DNA of 64,000 nt from Clostridia bacterium (GTDB lineage Bacteria; Bacillota; Clostridia; Oscillospirales; Acutalibacteraceae): the NCBI GenBank assembly GCA_017416765.1, contig JAFQBE010000030.1:1-64000 (forward strand). Reading direction: 5' to 3'. A program made the position numbers and the translations under genes. Under the pieces are notes generated by a model that was given only the letters and a program-made list of their open reading frames with translations, was not told the DNA's origin and made no database searches. Below, in pieces: positions 1-7,983 of the stretch (position 1 is its first letter; every line of letters begins with the position of its first letter).

Positions 1-110
1 CGTCATTGCTTCGCAATGCCACCTCTGACGGAGCCGTCCCCCTTTGTCCGCTTTGCGGACATTTCCCCCACACTGTGGGGGAATCTTCCTTTCAAAAGGA
101 GGTTTTGACA
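1..110. repeat. REP/MITE-like palindromic intergenic repeat
   Basis: No gene is seen here. The stretch is a chain of short perfect hairpins: CATTGC/GCAATG (4-18), GTCCGC/GCGGAC (46-60), a stem of ten pairs around 63-83 (TTCCCCCACA/TGTGGGGGAA), and CCTTT/AAAGG near 88-99. Such strings of palindromes are typical of dispersed non-coding repeats in gut Clostridia, but that it is repeated in this genome is inference from the look of it, since no second full copy lies in the window. Confidence 0.45.
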
Positions 111-229
111 AACATTTCAACAGAGCGATAAGCTGTAATTTGTCATAAAGACGAAAAAATGCCCTGAAATTTGTAACAGTACACAATAATTTTTAAAAAT
201 TAAAAGTGAGCAAATCATATAAAAAACGG

Positions 230-276
230 AGCAAACGCGAGAAAAACGGAGCTTGCGTTTGCTAAATTAATTTTTT
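230..276 (+). terminator. hairpin with T-run, likely terminator of an upstream unit
   Basis: A 9-bp perfect inverted repeat AGCAAACGC (230-238) / GCGTTTGCT (255-263) is followed by an AT-rich tract with seven T residues. It sits just before the rplM promoter and probably ends transcription coming from outside the window. Between the repeat at 1-110 and this hairpin nothing coding was recognised. Confidence 0.45.
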
Positions 277-288
277 TCAAAATAAGTG

Positions 289-317
289 TTGACATTAGTT
301 TGGGCTTGTGGTAGTAT
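289..317 (+). promoter_or_regulatory. SigA-type promoter of rplM-rpsI
   Basis: TTGACA at 289-294 and TAGTAT at 312-317 are separated by exactly 17 bp. The predicted transcript starts near 324 and has only about 38 nt before the rplM start, so there is no room for an L13-type leader. Confidence 0.85.
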
Positions 318-361
318 ATTCGAGCAATGAAATTAAAAATCTAAATTCGGAGGGAAAGTTA

Positions 362-790
362 ATGTCAACTTATATGCCCAAAGCAAGCGAAATCACACGC
401 AGCTGGTATGTACTTGACGCTGCAGGCAAGCCTCTGGGTAAGGTAGCTGCTCAGGCCGCTGTTCTTCTTCGCGGTAAGCATAAGGCTATCTTCACACCCA
501 ATGTTGATTGCGGCGATCATGTAATCATCATTAACGCTGAAAAAGCAGTTCTCACAGGTAACAAAATCAACCAGAAAATGTACTACCACCACACAGGTTA
601 CATCGGTAACATGAAGGAAGTTAAGTACAGCACCCTTATGAAGACAAAGCCCGAGTTTGCTATGCAGCTCGCAGTTAAGGGTATGATTCCGGACAACACT
701 CTTGGCCGCAACGCTCTCGGTCGCCTTCGCATCTACAAAGGCGCAGACCATAAGCACGCAGCTCAGAAGCCCGAAGAGTGGGCTCTTTAA
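362..790 (+). CDS. rplM: 50S ribosomal protein L13
   Basis: The 142-residue product is the usual length for L13 and has the family's landmarks: an N-terminal SWYVLDA-type segment followed by GKVAAQAA and LRGKH, then the central YYHHTGYIG and the C-terminal region MIPDNTLGRNALGRL. The frame is open back to 308, but that upstream start lies inside the promoter. ATG 362 is preceded by GGAGGG at 349-354 with normal spacing, so it is chosen. It is cotranscribed with rpsI 21 nt downstream, the standard L13-S9 pair. L13 binds 23S rRNA early in assembly of the large subunit. Confidence 0.97.
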   Translation: MSTYMPKASEITRSWYVLDAAGKPLGKVAAQAAVLLRGKHKAIFTPNVDCGDHVIIINAEKAVLTGNKINQKMYYHHTGYIGNMKEVKYSTLMKTKPEFAMQLAVKGMIPDNTLGRNALGRLRIYKGADHKHAAQKPEEWAL

Positions 791-811
791 TCGAAGGGAG
801 GCAAATGAATA

Positions 812-1210
812 ATGTACGAAACTAATCCTTATTTCTATGGTACAGGCCGCAGAAAGCAGTCTGTTGCTCGTGTACGTGTTTATGCAGGTACAGGTAAAAT
901 CATCATCAACGACCGTTCAATCGACGATTACTTCGGTCTTGATACACTCAAGCTTATCGTTCGCCAGCCCCTCGAACTCACAGGCACAACTGAAAAGTTC
1001 GACATCATCTGCCGCGTAAACGGCGGTGGCGTAACAGGTCAGGCAGGCGCAATCCGCCACGGTCTTTCCAGAGCTCTCCTTCAGTACGACGAAGCAGTTC
1101 GTCCCGTCCTCAAGAAGGCAGGCTTCCTCACTCGTGACCCGAGAATGAAGGAAAGAAAGAAGTACGGTCTCAAAGGCGCACGTCGTGCACCCCAGTTCTC
1201 AAAGAGATAA
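812..1210 (+). CDS. rpsI: 30S ribosomal protein S9
   Basis: The 132-residue protein shows the S9 pattern: [14 protein letters not shown] at the N terminus, [14 protein letters not shown] in the middle, and the very basic tail ending in FSKR, which reaches the P-site tRNA in the ribosome. A GGGAGG site at 796-801 serves ATG 812; a nearer ATG at 805 is out of frame. It is the second and last gene of the rplM operon, closed by a terminator 19 nt downstream. Confidence 0.97.
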   Translation: MYETNPYFYGTGRRKQSVARVRVYAGTGKIIINDRSIDDYFGLDTLKLIVRQPLELTGTTEKFDIICRVNGGGVTGQAGAIRHGLSRALLQYDEAVRPVLKKAGFLTRDPRMKERKKYGLKGARRAPQFSKR

Positions 1211-1228
1211 TTTCATGTTTTCAAAATT

Positions 1229-1257
1229 GCACTCCGATTTTTTCGGGGTGCTTTTTT
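1229..1257 (+). terminator. Rho-independent terminator of rplM-rpsI
   Basis: GCACTCCGA (1229-1237) pairs with TCGGGGTGC (1243-1251) with one G-T pair, followed by six T residues. It directly follows rpsI. Confidence 0.88.
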
Positions 1258-1279
1258 ATTGCGGTTTTTATAACGAGTA

Positions 1280-1308
1280 TAGACGCGGCGCAAAAAAGCT
1301 GATATACT
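1280..1308 (+). promoter_or_regulatory. weak SigA-type promoter for the TPR operon
   Basis: TAGACG (1280-1285) and TATACT (1303-1308) are 17 bp apart. A second TATAAT at 1314-1319 lacks a matching -35 hexamer. The position, between the rpsI terminator and the TPR gene, fits a promoter for the next two genes. Confidence 0.45.
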
Positions 1309-1338
1309 GAATATATAATAATTCATCTGGGGGATTTT

Positions 1339-2100
1339 ATGGCTCGGAGTAACAGCATACCCGTAGGCAGAGTGGTTGAAAAGCTGGACGAATATTTCAG
1401 GCAGAATGATTATGCAGGTGCAAAAAGACATCTGCTTTACTGGCTTAGCGAAGCTGAATCTTTGGGCGACGGTAATAGTGTTCTGTTTTTAAATAATGAG
1501 CTTATGGGTCTTTGCCGAAAGCTCGGCGAAGGTGAACAGGCGTTGGGTTTTGTCAGAAAGGCACTTGACCGGATTGAGAAAATGGGCATTGAAAATAATG
1601 TCGGTGCGGCAACAACCTACCTTAATTGTGCTACGGTTTATAAAGCGTTTGAGCGCGCACAGGACGCAATTCGCCTTTTTGAAAAAGCGAAAATGATTTA
1701 TGAGAATAATCTGTCCCCGCAGGATGAACGGCTTGGCGGGCTTTATAACAATATGGCTCTGGCTATGGTTGACCTGGAACGGTTTGACGAAGCGGATGTG
1801 CTTTATAATAAGGCGATTTCTGTTATGCAGGCAAATGAAAACAGTCAACCCGAGCAGGCTATAACCTACCTGAATATGGCGACGGCTGCAGAAATGCGCT
1901 ATGGGCTTGAAGGGGCGCAGGATATTATTTCCGAGTGTGCCGAAAAAGCAATGGAGCTTATGGATATGTGTAAAGACCGCACAGACGCGAACTATGCTTT
2001 TGTTTGCGATAAATGTTCCTCTGTGTTTGGATATTACGGATATTTTTTATATAAAAAAGAGCTTGAGCAGCGCAGCAGGAGGATATATGAAGGGGCTTGA
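1339..2100 (+). CDS. tetratricopeptide-repeat protein
   Basis: 253 residues, soluble, no signal peptide or membrane segment. Helical repeats of TPR type fill residues about 70-215: the clearest units contain YLNCATVYKAFERAQDAI, LYNNMALAMVDLERFDEA and YLNMATAAEMRYGLEGA, with the alanine/tyrosine/glycine spacing of the motif. TPR arrays bind protein partners. It overlaps the following DUF4037 gene by 14 nt, so the two are translationally coupled and probably act together. No enzymatic motif is visible and the partner is unknown. A GGGGG site precedes ATG 1339. Confidence 0.8.
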   Translation: MARSNSIPVGRVVEKLDEYFRQNDYAGAKRHLLYWLSEAESLGDGNSVLFLNNELMGLCRKLGEGEQALGFVRKALDRIEKMGIENNVGAATTYLNCATVYKAFERAQDAIRLFEKAKMIYENNLSPQDERLGGLYNNMALAMVDLERFDEADVLYNKAISVMQANENSQPEQAITYLNMATAAEMRYGLEGAQDIISECAEKAMELMDMCKDRTDANYAFVCDKCSSVFGYYGYFLYKKELEQRSRRIYEGA

Positions 2101-3031
2101 ACTTTCGGAAAAATTTTATAAAGAGTTTGGCGAACCGATGTTGAACGAACGGTTCAGCCATGTTCTGCCCTTTATTGCTGTCGGACTTGCGGGCAGCGGC
2201 TCGGAATGCTACGGATATGACGATGAAATTTCGCATGACCATGATTTTGAGCCGGCTTTTTGTATATTTCTGCCCGATGAAAGCGTGGTTGACCGTAAAA
2301 CGGCTTTTGAGCTCGAACGGGCTTATTCCAAGCTGCCCAAGGAGTTTATGGGATATAAGCGCAGCTTTGTAAGCGCAGTGGGCGGCAACAGGCACGGTGT
2401 AATCAGAACAGCAGATTTTTTTGAAGCCAGAACAGGTTGTGCAGACGGCAATCTTTCTGCCGTACAGTGGCTTTCACTGCCTGATTACATGCTTGCGGAG
2501 TCGGTGAACGGCGCAATCTTCTGTGATAACTACGGTGAAATTACAAGGATAAGAGAACTTCTTAAACATTACCCTGAGGATATACGGCTGAAAAAGCTTG
2601 CAGGTAATTTGTTGCTTATGGGTCAGTCAGGTCAGTACAATTATAAAAGATGTATTGACAGAAATGAAACGGGGGCAGCGCAGCTTGCCGTAAACGAATT
2701 TGTTAAAAGCACGATAAATGCAGTTTTTCTGCTGAATAAAAAATACGTACCTTATTATAAGTGGAGCTTCCGCGCGCTGCGCGAGCTTTCCGCAGAATAT
2801 TCAGTGCTTTCTTCCGAACTTGAATTTTTGCTTTCAAGCGGAAATGACAGCGATACAGTGAAAAAGAAATGCGGAATAATTGAAAAAATCTGCCTTGCTG
2901 TTTCGCTTGAAATGCAGCAGCAGAATCTTACCGATGCTCCGGGTGCGGAAATGGAATGGCTGGCTTATGCTGTAAATGATTTGATCAAGGATAACGGTAT
3001 ACGGAATATGAATATCCTGTGTGCAGTCTGA
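2087..3031 (+). CDS. DUF4037 protein, nucleotidyltransferase-like
   Basis: 314 residues from ATG 2087, which has AGGAGG at 2077-2082. The frame is open further upstream, to 1901, but that part lies inside the TPR gene. The N-terminal third has GLAGSGSECYGYDDEIS followed by HDHDFEP, a Gly-Ser plus acidic cluster like that of minimal nucleotidyltransferases. The C-terminal two thirds (from about residue 160) are helical, as in DUF4037. The substrate is unknown. The coupling with a TPR protein is found in related bacteria by recollection only. The downstream hairpin at 3056-3093 ends the unit. Confidence 0.75.
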   Translation: MKGLELSEKFYKEFGEPMLNERFSHVLPFIAVGLAGSGSECYGYDDEISHDHDFEPAFCIFLPDESVVDRKTAFELERAYSKLPKEFMGYKRSFVSAVGGNRHGVIRTADFFEARTGCADGNLSAVQWLSLPDYMLAESVNGAIFCDNYGEITRIRELLKHYPEDIRLKKLAGNLLLMGQSGQYNYKRCIDRNETGAAQLAVNEFVKSTINAVFLLNKKYVPYYKWSFRALRELSAEYSVLSSELEFLLSSGNDSDTVKKKCGIIEKICLAVSLEMQQQNLTDAPGAEMEWLAYAVNDLIKDNGIRNMNILCAV

Positions 3032-3055
3032 TTTGAATAAAATATGTACAATGAA

Positions 3056-3093
3056 AAATCACCCGAAGCAGTTTTGACCGCTTCGGGTGATTT
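3056..3093. terminator. bidirectional terminator between convergent genes
   Basis: A 14-bp perfect stem, AAATCACCCGAAGC (3056-3069) with GCTTCGGGTGATTT (3080-3093), lies between the DUF4037 gene and the end of the minus-strand operon. It has an A/T-rich edge on both sides and can serve both directions. Confidence 0.85.
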
Positions 3094-3097
3094 GGTT

Positions 3098-3655
3098 TTA
3101 TTTAAGCTTTTGGCCGTCTGAAAAAGCTTTTCCTATTCTTTCGCCAAGCCTTGTATACGCAAGGTGTACCGGGTCGAACGCTATCGGGTCAAGCTTTGCG
3201 GGGTCTATTTTACCGTTTTCATCAAGCACCGCTTCGTCTGCGGAAACATTAATGATTTCACCGATGCATATTCCGTCTTCGTTGAACTTTATCAGCTTAC
3301 ATTCGAGCGTCATCATAAGCTGTTCAATAACAGGCGCGTTTACATATTCCGATTTAACGGTTGTAAAGCCTGCTTTTTCCATTTTGTCGGCTGTGCCGTT
3401 GCCTGAAACAATGCCCACATAGTCTGCTTCAACCATGTGCTTTGCGTCTGCAATGCTTACGGTGAATGCGCCGCTTTCTTTAATGTTTTTGGTCGTTTTA
3501 TGGCTTTCTGCCAGACAAATCATAATCTGGTTTTCTTCGTAAATTCCGCCCCATGCGGCATTCATGCAGCAGGGTTTTCCGTCTTTATCGTAAGAAGCAA
3601 CAATTAAAACAGGCATGGGATATATCCATGGCTTTGAACCGAAATTTTTACGCAT
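3098..3655 (-). CDS. flavin reductase family protein (FMN-binding)
   Basis: 185 residues. The N-terminal segment with PMPVLIVASYDKDGKPCCMN and AAWGGIYEE, then ESHKTTKNIKESGAFTVSI, is the signature of the flavin-reductase-like FMN-binding split barrel. Proteins of this type bind FMN and reduce flavin or act as small NAD(P)H-dependent oxidoreductases; the actual substrate cannot be read from sequence. It is the last gene of a minus-strand series, 17 nt after the MFS transporter gene, and is followed by the 3056-3093 terminator. Confidence 0.85.
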   Translation of the reverse strand: MRKNFGSKPWIYPMPVLIVASYDKDGKPCCMNAAWGGIYEENQIMICLAESHKTTKNIKESGAFTVSIADAKHMVEADYVGIVSGNGTADKMEKAGFTTVKSEYVNAPVIEQLMMTLECKLIKFNEDGICIGEIINVSADEAVLDENGKIDPAKLDPIAFDPVHLAYTRLGERIGKAFSDGQKLK

Positions 3656-3672
3656 AATATCTACTCCGTAGG

Positions 3673-5067
3673 TTATTTTATTTCATCAAGGTTTGCACCC
3701 TTTGTTTCCTTAACTTTAAGGACGAAAAGTACTGCGGCAACAGTAACCGTCGGTATGGATACGGCAAGGCAAGCCCACCATATCGGCAGAATTGTCATAC
3801 CGATTATTATGCTTGCGTAGCCTATAACAAGACCTATGATAACCAGCAAACCTTCTGCGCCTACAACTGATGCGCGGATATCGGTCGGTACTTTTTCTGT
3901 CATCATAACATTCATGTAATCTCTGCCAATCCAGTATGAGCCCTGATAAAGCCCTGCAAACGAGCCTATAAGGTAAGGATTCCAGCCGTTGAGTATGCCG
4001 ACAACAAAAAGAATATAGCCGATTACGCAGGTTGAGGAAAACAGAGTTACTGTTGCTTTTCTGCCTGCTTTGTCTGCAATAAAGCCTGAAAGGAAGGTAA
4101 TGCTTGCATAAATTACAGGCACCATGAAAAGGGCTTTTGTGATACTGCTTGTGTTCATACCTGCGCGGTGCATTGCAGATTCAAAATACAGCGCAATTGC
4201 GGGCATTGCAGTATCAAAAATGATGTGAGATATAATGAGCATTTTTGTATCTTTGTTGGCAAAAATGTATTTTACGCCGTTAAATACGCCCGATTGATTT
4301 CTCTGCGCCTGCTTCTGCTGCTTTTTGAGTGCTTTCTCTGCCTGCCTATCTTCATAAGAGCGGGAGAGGTATGCGATTCTTTCGCTTACAAAAACCTTTG
4401 TGTCCTTTGCAAAAAGAATTACAAGCACGCTTGCCGCAAAGCCTATAAGCGCGGGCACAAGGAAAATTGTGCGCCATTTTGTCGGGTCGTTTCCCATGAG
4501 TATATCGCGCAGGGTGGGGATAAGCACAACACCTAAAATGCCGAAGCTTTTGAGCAGACTGTATATTTTTGCGCGGTGCTTGTCGGGTGCTTCTTCCAGT
4601 ATGTAGATTATCTGTATATCATGTCCCATAAAGAAGCTTATAACCGCAAAGCCTACAAGGAACATTATATAGCTTGTTGACAGATTAATTATAAGCAGAC
4701 CCGCCGCCATACCGAGTGTTGACATAAAAAACAGCGGCTTTCTGCCAAGCTTGTCAGCAAGTGCTTTGTAAAACGGTGTGAACAAGCCCAGTACATATGT
4801 GAAAACGCCTATGCCCGAATGGAGGGCAAGACCGTCTTCGTAGATGTAGTACTTGCCCAGAAACGGATTGTTAACAAAAAATTCCGTAATGAAAGATGAC
4901 TGTACGGTAACGGTAAGGTTACTCGTAACTTCATCAAGAATATTTACAACGGCAATAAGCGAAAGCAATACAAGAAAATATTTACTGCCGCTGTTGCGCC
5001 CCTGCATTTTTGTAAGTTTTTCAAGCTGGCGTTTTTCGCTTGCTATTATTTTTTCTTTTGTTTTCAT
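3673..5067 (-). CDS. major facilitator superfamily transporter
   Basis: 464 residues with about twelve hydrophobic helices. Helix 2-3 carries the MFS loop motif (ADKLGRKPLFF) and the second half repeats it as ADKAGRKATV, which marks the two six-helix bundles. An unusually long charged cytoplasmic loop around residues 225-260 (RSYEDRQAEKALKKQQKQ) joins the halves. The start ATG overlaps the stop of the glycerophosphodiesterase gene by 4 nt, so the two are coupled. A role in uptake of glycerophosphodiesters or their products would fit that coupling but is inference; sugar-porter-like MFS proteins are equally possible. Confidence 0.85.
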   Translation of the reverse strand: MKTKEKIIASEKRQLEKLTKMQGRNSGSKYFLVLLSLIAVVNILDEVTSNLTVTVQSSFITEFFVNNPFLGKYYIYEDGLALHSGIGVFTYVLGLFTPFYKALADKLGRKPLFFMSTLGMAAGLLIINLSTSYIMFLVGFAVISFFMGHDIQIIYILEEAPDKHRAKIYSLLKSFGILGVVLIPTLRDILMGNDPTKWRTIFLVPALIGFAASVLVILFAKDTKVFVSERIAYLSRSYEDRQAEKALKKQQKQAQRNQSGVFNGVKYIFANKDTKMLIISHIIFDTAMPAIALYFESAMHRAGMNTSSITKALFMVPVIYASITFLSGFIADKAGRKATVTLFSSTCVIGYILFVVGILNGWNPYLIGSFAGLYQGSYWIGRDYMNVMMTEKVPTDIRASVVGAEGLLVIIGLVIGYASIIIGMTILPIWWACLAVSIPTVTVAAVLFVLKVKETKGANLDEIK

Positions 5068-5843
5068 GCTTCTTTGTGTCCGTTCATTTCGTTGAGAATG
5101 TAACGCACTCTGTCGGGACAGTCGGTTATTATGCCGTCAACCCCTGCTTTAATCATTTCACGGATTTCCTCTGCTTCGTCAACTGTCCATACATTTACCT
5201 GTAAGCCGTTTTCGTGAGCTTTTTTAACAAAATCGCCTCGTATGCACAGCTTATGCGGATGTGCGGCAAAGCAAGCCATCTTCTTCATTTCCTTAAAGGG
5301 CGGGAATACGGCAAGATGGGCTTTTGTGTAGCCAGTGGGATAAAGGTAGGCTGTTTTAACTTCAGGTGCAATCTGCTTGATGTATTCAAGTATCTCTGTG
5401 CTGAAGCTTGAAATGAGAAGTGCGTCCTCAAGTTCGTACTGTTTTACAAGCTCAAGCGTTTTGCGAACAAGTGTTTCGCGTCTTGCATCATTTTTTTCGG
5501 GTTTGAGCTCAATGTTGAGTATTTTAAGCCCTTTGCCCTGCGCAAGCTGGAGGAATTCTTCAAGGGTGGGCAGGGGAATGCCGCGGAAATCCTTGTGGTA
5601 ATACGCGCCGAAATCGTAGGTCTTGAGCTGCTCAAGCGTCATCTTTTCAATTTCGCCCGTGCCGTTTGATGTTTCGTCGATTGTGTAATTGTGGCAGATT
5701 ACAGGTACACCGTCAAGCGTCAGGTGAACATCGGTTTCAAAGCCGTCTGTACCCATTTCTATTGCCTTCTGAAATGCGGGGAGAGTGTTCTGCGGTGCGC
5801 GCTTGTTTGCACCTCTGTGAGCGATAATGTTTACGCTGTACAT
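5064..5843 (-). CDS. glycerophosphodiester phosphodiesterase
   Basis: 259 residues, no signal peptide, so cytoplasmic. The catalytic set of the GDPD TIM barrel is complete: HRGANKRAPQNTLPAF with the first His, then DGFETDVHLTLDGVPVICHN with the Glu, Asp and second His. LNIELKP and the C-terminal VNVWTVDEAEEI, which precedes GVDGIITDCP, complete the fold. It hydrolyses glycerophosphodiesters to sn-glycerol 3-phosphate and an alcohol. It lies 16 nt after argS and is translationally coupled to the MFS transporter gene. Confidence 0.93.
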   Translation of the reverse strand: MYSVNIIAHRGANKRAPQNTLPAFQKAIEMGTDGFETDVHLTLDGVPVICHNYTIDETSNGTGEIEKMTLEQLKTYDFGAYYHKDFRGIPLPTLEEFLQLAQGKGLKILNIELKPEKNDARRETLVRKTLELVKQYELEDALLISSFSTEILEYIKQIAPEVKTAYLYPTGYTKAHLAVFPPFKEMKKMACFAAHPHKLCIRGDFVKKAHENGLQVNVWTVDEAEEIREMIKAGVDGIITDCPDRVRYILNEMNGHKEA

Positions 5844-5859
5844 TCGTCATTTCTCCTTG

Positions 5860-7554
5860 TTACATTGATTCGGGAACTTCAATTTTAAGCATTGTAAGCA
5901 CGCTGTGAAGGGTTGATTTTACGCAGGAGCAAAGGTAAAGTCTTGCGCGGGTAAGTGCCTCATCGTCTGTGCTGACTCTGCAGGCATTGTAGAACTTGTG
6001 GAAAAGTGTTGCAAGCTCAACGCAGTAGCGCGTGATTCTTGCAGGGTCGTAATTCTTTGCAGCGTTTACAATTTCACCCGTGAGCGAAGCAAGGTGGCTG
6101 ATAAGCTCCCTCTCTTCGGGTGCTGTAAGCAGGGCGAGTTCATCATCAGCTGCGTTTATATCTTCAATAGAAGCAATGCCGAGCTTTTTGAATATGCTGC
6201 AGATTCTTGCATGGGCATACTGGCAGTAGTAAACAGGGTTCTGTGAACTTTGCTCAACTGCAAGGTCAAGGTCAAAGTCCATCTGTGAACCGGGTTCACG
6301 CATATTGAAAAGGAAACGCACCGCATCAATCGGAATTTCTTCAAGCAGGTCAACAAGTGTTATTGATTTGCCTGTACGCTTGCTCATTCTTACTACTTCG
6401 CCGCCGCGTGTAAGGCGGACAAGCTGCATAAGAATGATATCGAGCTTTGATGAATCTGTTCCGAGTGCTTCAAGTACACCCTTCATTCTTGCAACATGGC
6501 CGTGGTGGTCAGCACCCCAGATGTTTATTGCTTTGTCAAACTTTCTGCTTTCAAGCTTGTTGCGGTGGTAGGCGATATCTGCGGCAAAGTATGTCGGGTT
6601 GCCGTTTGCGCGTACAAGAACCTCGTCCTTTTCACCGCCGTGTTCGGTAGCTTTGTACCAAACAGCGCCGTCTTTTTCGTAGGTGAGTCCCTTTTCTTTA
6701 AGCAGCTTGAGTGTTTCTTCAAGCTCACCGTTTTTATAGAGTGTGCTTTCGTGGAACCACATATCGTAATAAATTCTGTATTTGTCAAGGCTTTCGTGCA
6801 TCTTGTCAATATTGAGCGGAAGTGCAAATTCTACAAGTGCGGCTCTGCGTTCTTCTTCGGATGCGTTCATGTATTTGTCGCCGTGGATTTCGGCAAACTG
6901 CTGTGCGCGCTCCTTTATATCTTCGCCGTGGTAGCTGTCCTCAGGCAGTTCAACGGCATCTTCACCCTTGAATATCTGCTGATATCTTACATCGAGTGAA
7001 AGTCCGAATTTGGCAATCTGGTTGCCGGCATCGTTTACATAGAATTCGCGTGTTACCTTGTAGCCTGCTCTGTCCATAACCGCTGCAAGGCAGTCGCCCA
7101 GTGCGCCGCCGCGTGCATTGCCCATGTGCATGGGACCTGTGGGGTTGGCGGAAACAAATTCAACGTTTACTGTTTTGCCGCCGCCGAAATCGGAACTGCC
7201 GTAGCTGTCGCCGCAGGCTCTTACATCGCGCAGAATTGCGGAATAGTAGCTGTTGCCAAGGTAGAAGTTGATAAAGCCTGCGCCTGCAACCTCGCACTTT
7301 TCAACATATGTGCCGTCAAGGTCAAGGTTTGCGCAGACTGCGTCTGCAATCATGCGGGGGGCTTTGCGGAAGGCTCTTGCGCCTGCCATTGCCGCATTTG
7401 TTGAAAAATCGCCGTTTGCGCGGTCGGCAGGTACTTCAATATTGAATGAAGGAATTTCCGCTTCGGGAAGCGTGCCTGAAGCTATTGCTTTTTCAAAAGC
7501 TGATGTGATGGCGCAGGAAAGCTTGTCCTGAACCTGTTTTACAATTTTAGACAT
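5860..7554 (-). CDS. argS: arginyl-tRNA synthetase
   Basis: 564 residues, the usual length. The class I signature appears as PTGPMHMGNARGGALGD (HIGH variant HMGN, around residue 140) and the second signature as VVRMSKRTGKSITL (KMSK variant MSKR, around residue 385). The N-terminal tRNA-binding domain with NGDFSTNAAM and the C-terminal DALR anticodon-binding domain with YCQYAHARI are present. It charges tRNA-Arg. It follows the DUF1934 gene by 12 nt in the ddl operon. Confidence 0.97.
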   Translation of the reverse strand: MSKIVKQVQDKLSCAITSAFEKAIASGTLPEAEIPSFNIEVPADRANGDFSTNAAMAGARAFRKAPRMIADAVCANLDLDGTYVEKCEVAGAGFINFYLGNSYYSAILRDVRACGDSYGSSDFGGGKTVNVEFVSANPTGPMHMGNARGGALGDCLAAVMDRAGYKVTREFYVNDAGNQIAKFGLSLDVRYQQIFKGEDAVELPEDSYHGEDIKERAQQFAEIHGDKYMNASEEERRAALVEFALPLNIDKMHESLDKYRIYYDMWFHESTLYKNGELEETLKLLKEKGLTYEKDGAVWYKATEHGGEKDEVLVRANGNPTYFAADIAYHRNKLESRKFDKAINIWGADHHGHVARMKGVLEALGTDSSKLDIILMQLVRLTRGGEVVRMSKRTGKSITLVDLLEEIPIDAVRFLFNMREPGSQMDFDLDLAVEQSSQNPVYYCQYAHARICSIFKKLGIASIEDINAADDELALLTAPEERELISHLASLTGEIVNAAKNYDPARITRYCVELATLFHKFYNACRVSTDDEALTRARLYLCSCVKSTLHSVLTMLKIEVPESM

Positions 7555-7566
7555 AGTTTATACCTC

Positions 7567-7983
7567 TTATTCAAAACGGAATGATATGTTGAGTATGTTG
7601 TGCGAAGAAAAGCCTGTGTTGAAATCGAGCGTGTAGCTGAAATACAGCTCGCCCGAATCCTCCTTTACCCTTGCGCGTACATCCTTACCCTGTACGCCGA
7701 GCATTAAATCGGCATACTCTGTGGCGTACATACAGCTGTAGCGTTTGCCGGGTTCAACAATAAGCTGTGCATTGTGCTTTAATCCTCGTCGTTTCATTTC
7801 AACGGATTTGCCCGTGTAGGCTACGGTTGTAATGCTGCCGCTGAAATCTTCCGATTCGTTATATGTTAAAACAAAACCGTTTTCGGTTTCTTCGTATTCG
7901 CCGACTGTGGTCAGCTTGGCTTCTTCCTGCTGACCGTCTATAACATGCACATCGGCTATGGTTATAACTGCTTTTCTGGTCAT
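7567..7983 (-). CDS. DUF1934 family beta-barrel protein
   Basis: 138 residues, soluble, strand-rich, with the closing segment LYFSYTLDFNTGF typical of DUF1934, a small calycin-like beta-barrel family whose genes often sit next to argS in Firmicutes. The biochemical role is not known. Its start overlaps the ddl stop by 4 nt and its end is 12 nt from argS, so all three are read together. Confidence 0.8.
   Translation of the reverse strand: MTRKAVITIADVHVIDGQQEEAKLTTVGEYEETENGFVLTYNESEDFSGSITTVAYTGKSVEMKRRGLKHNAQLIVEPGKRYSCMYATEYADLMLGVQGKDVRARVKEDSGELYFSYTLDFNTGFSSHNILNISFRFE

Noticed and set aside
308-361. N-terminal extension of rplM
   Set aside because: It begins inside the -10 region of the promoter and has no ribosome site; ATG 362 has one.
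6496-6999. Plus-strand open frame of 167 codons inside argS
   Set aside because: Shadow of argS; no ribosome site and no family.
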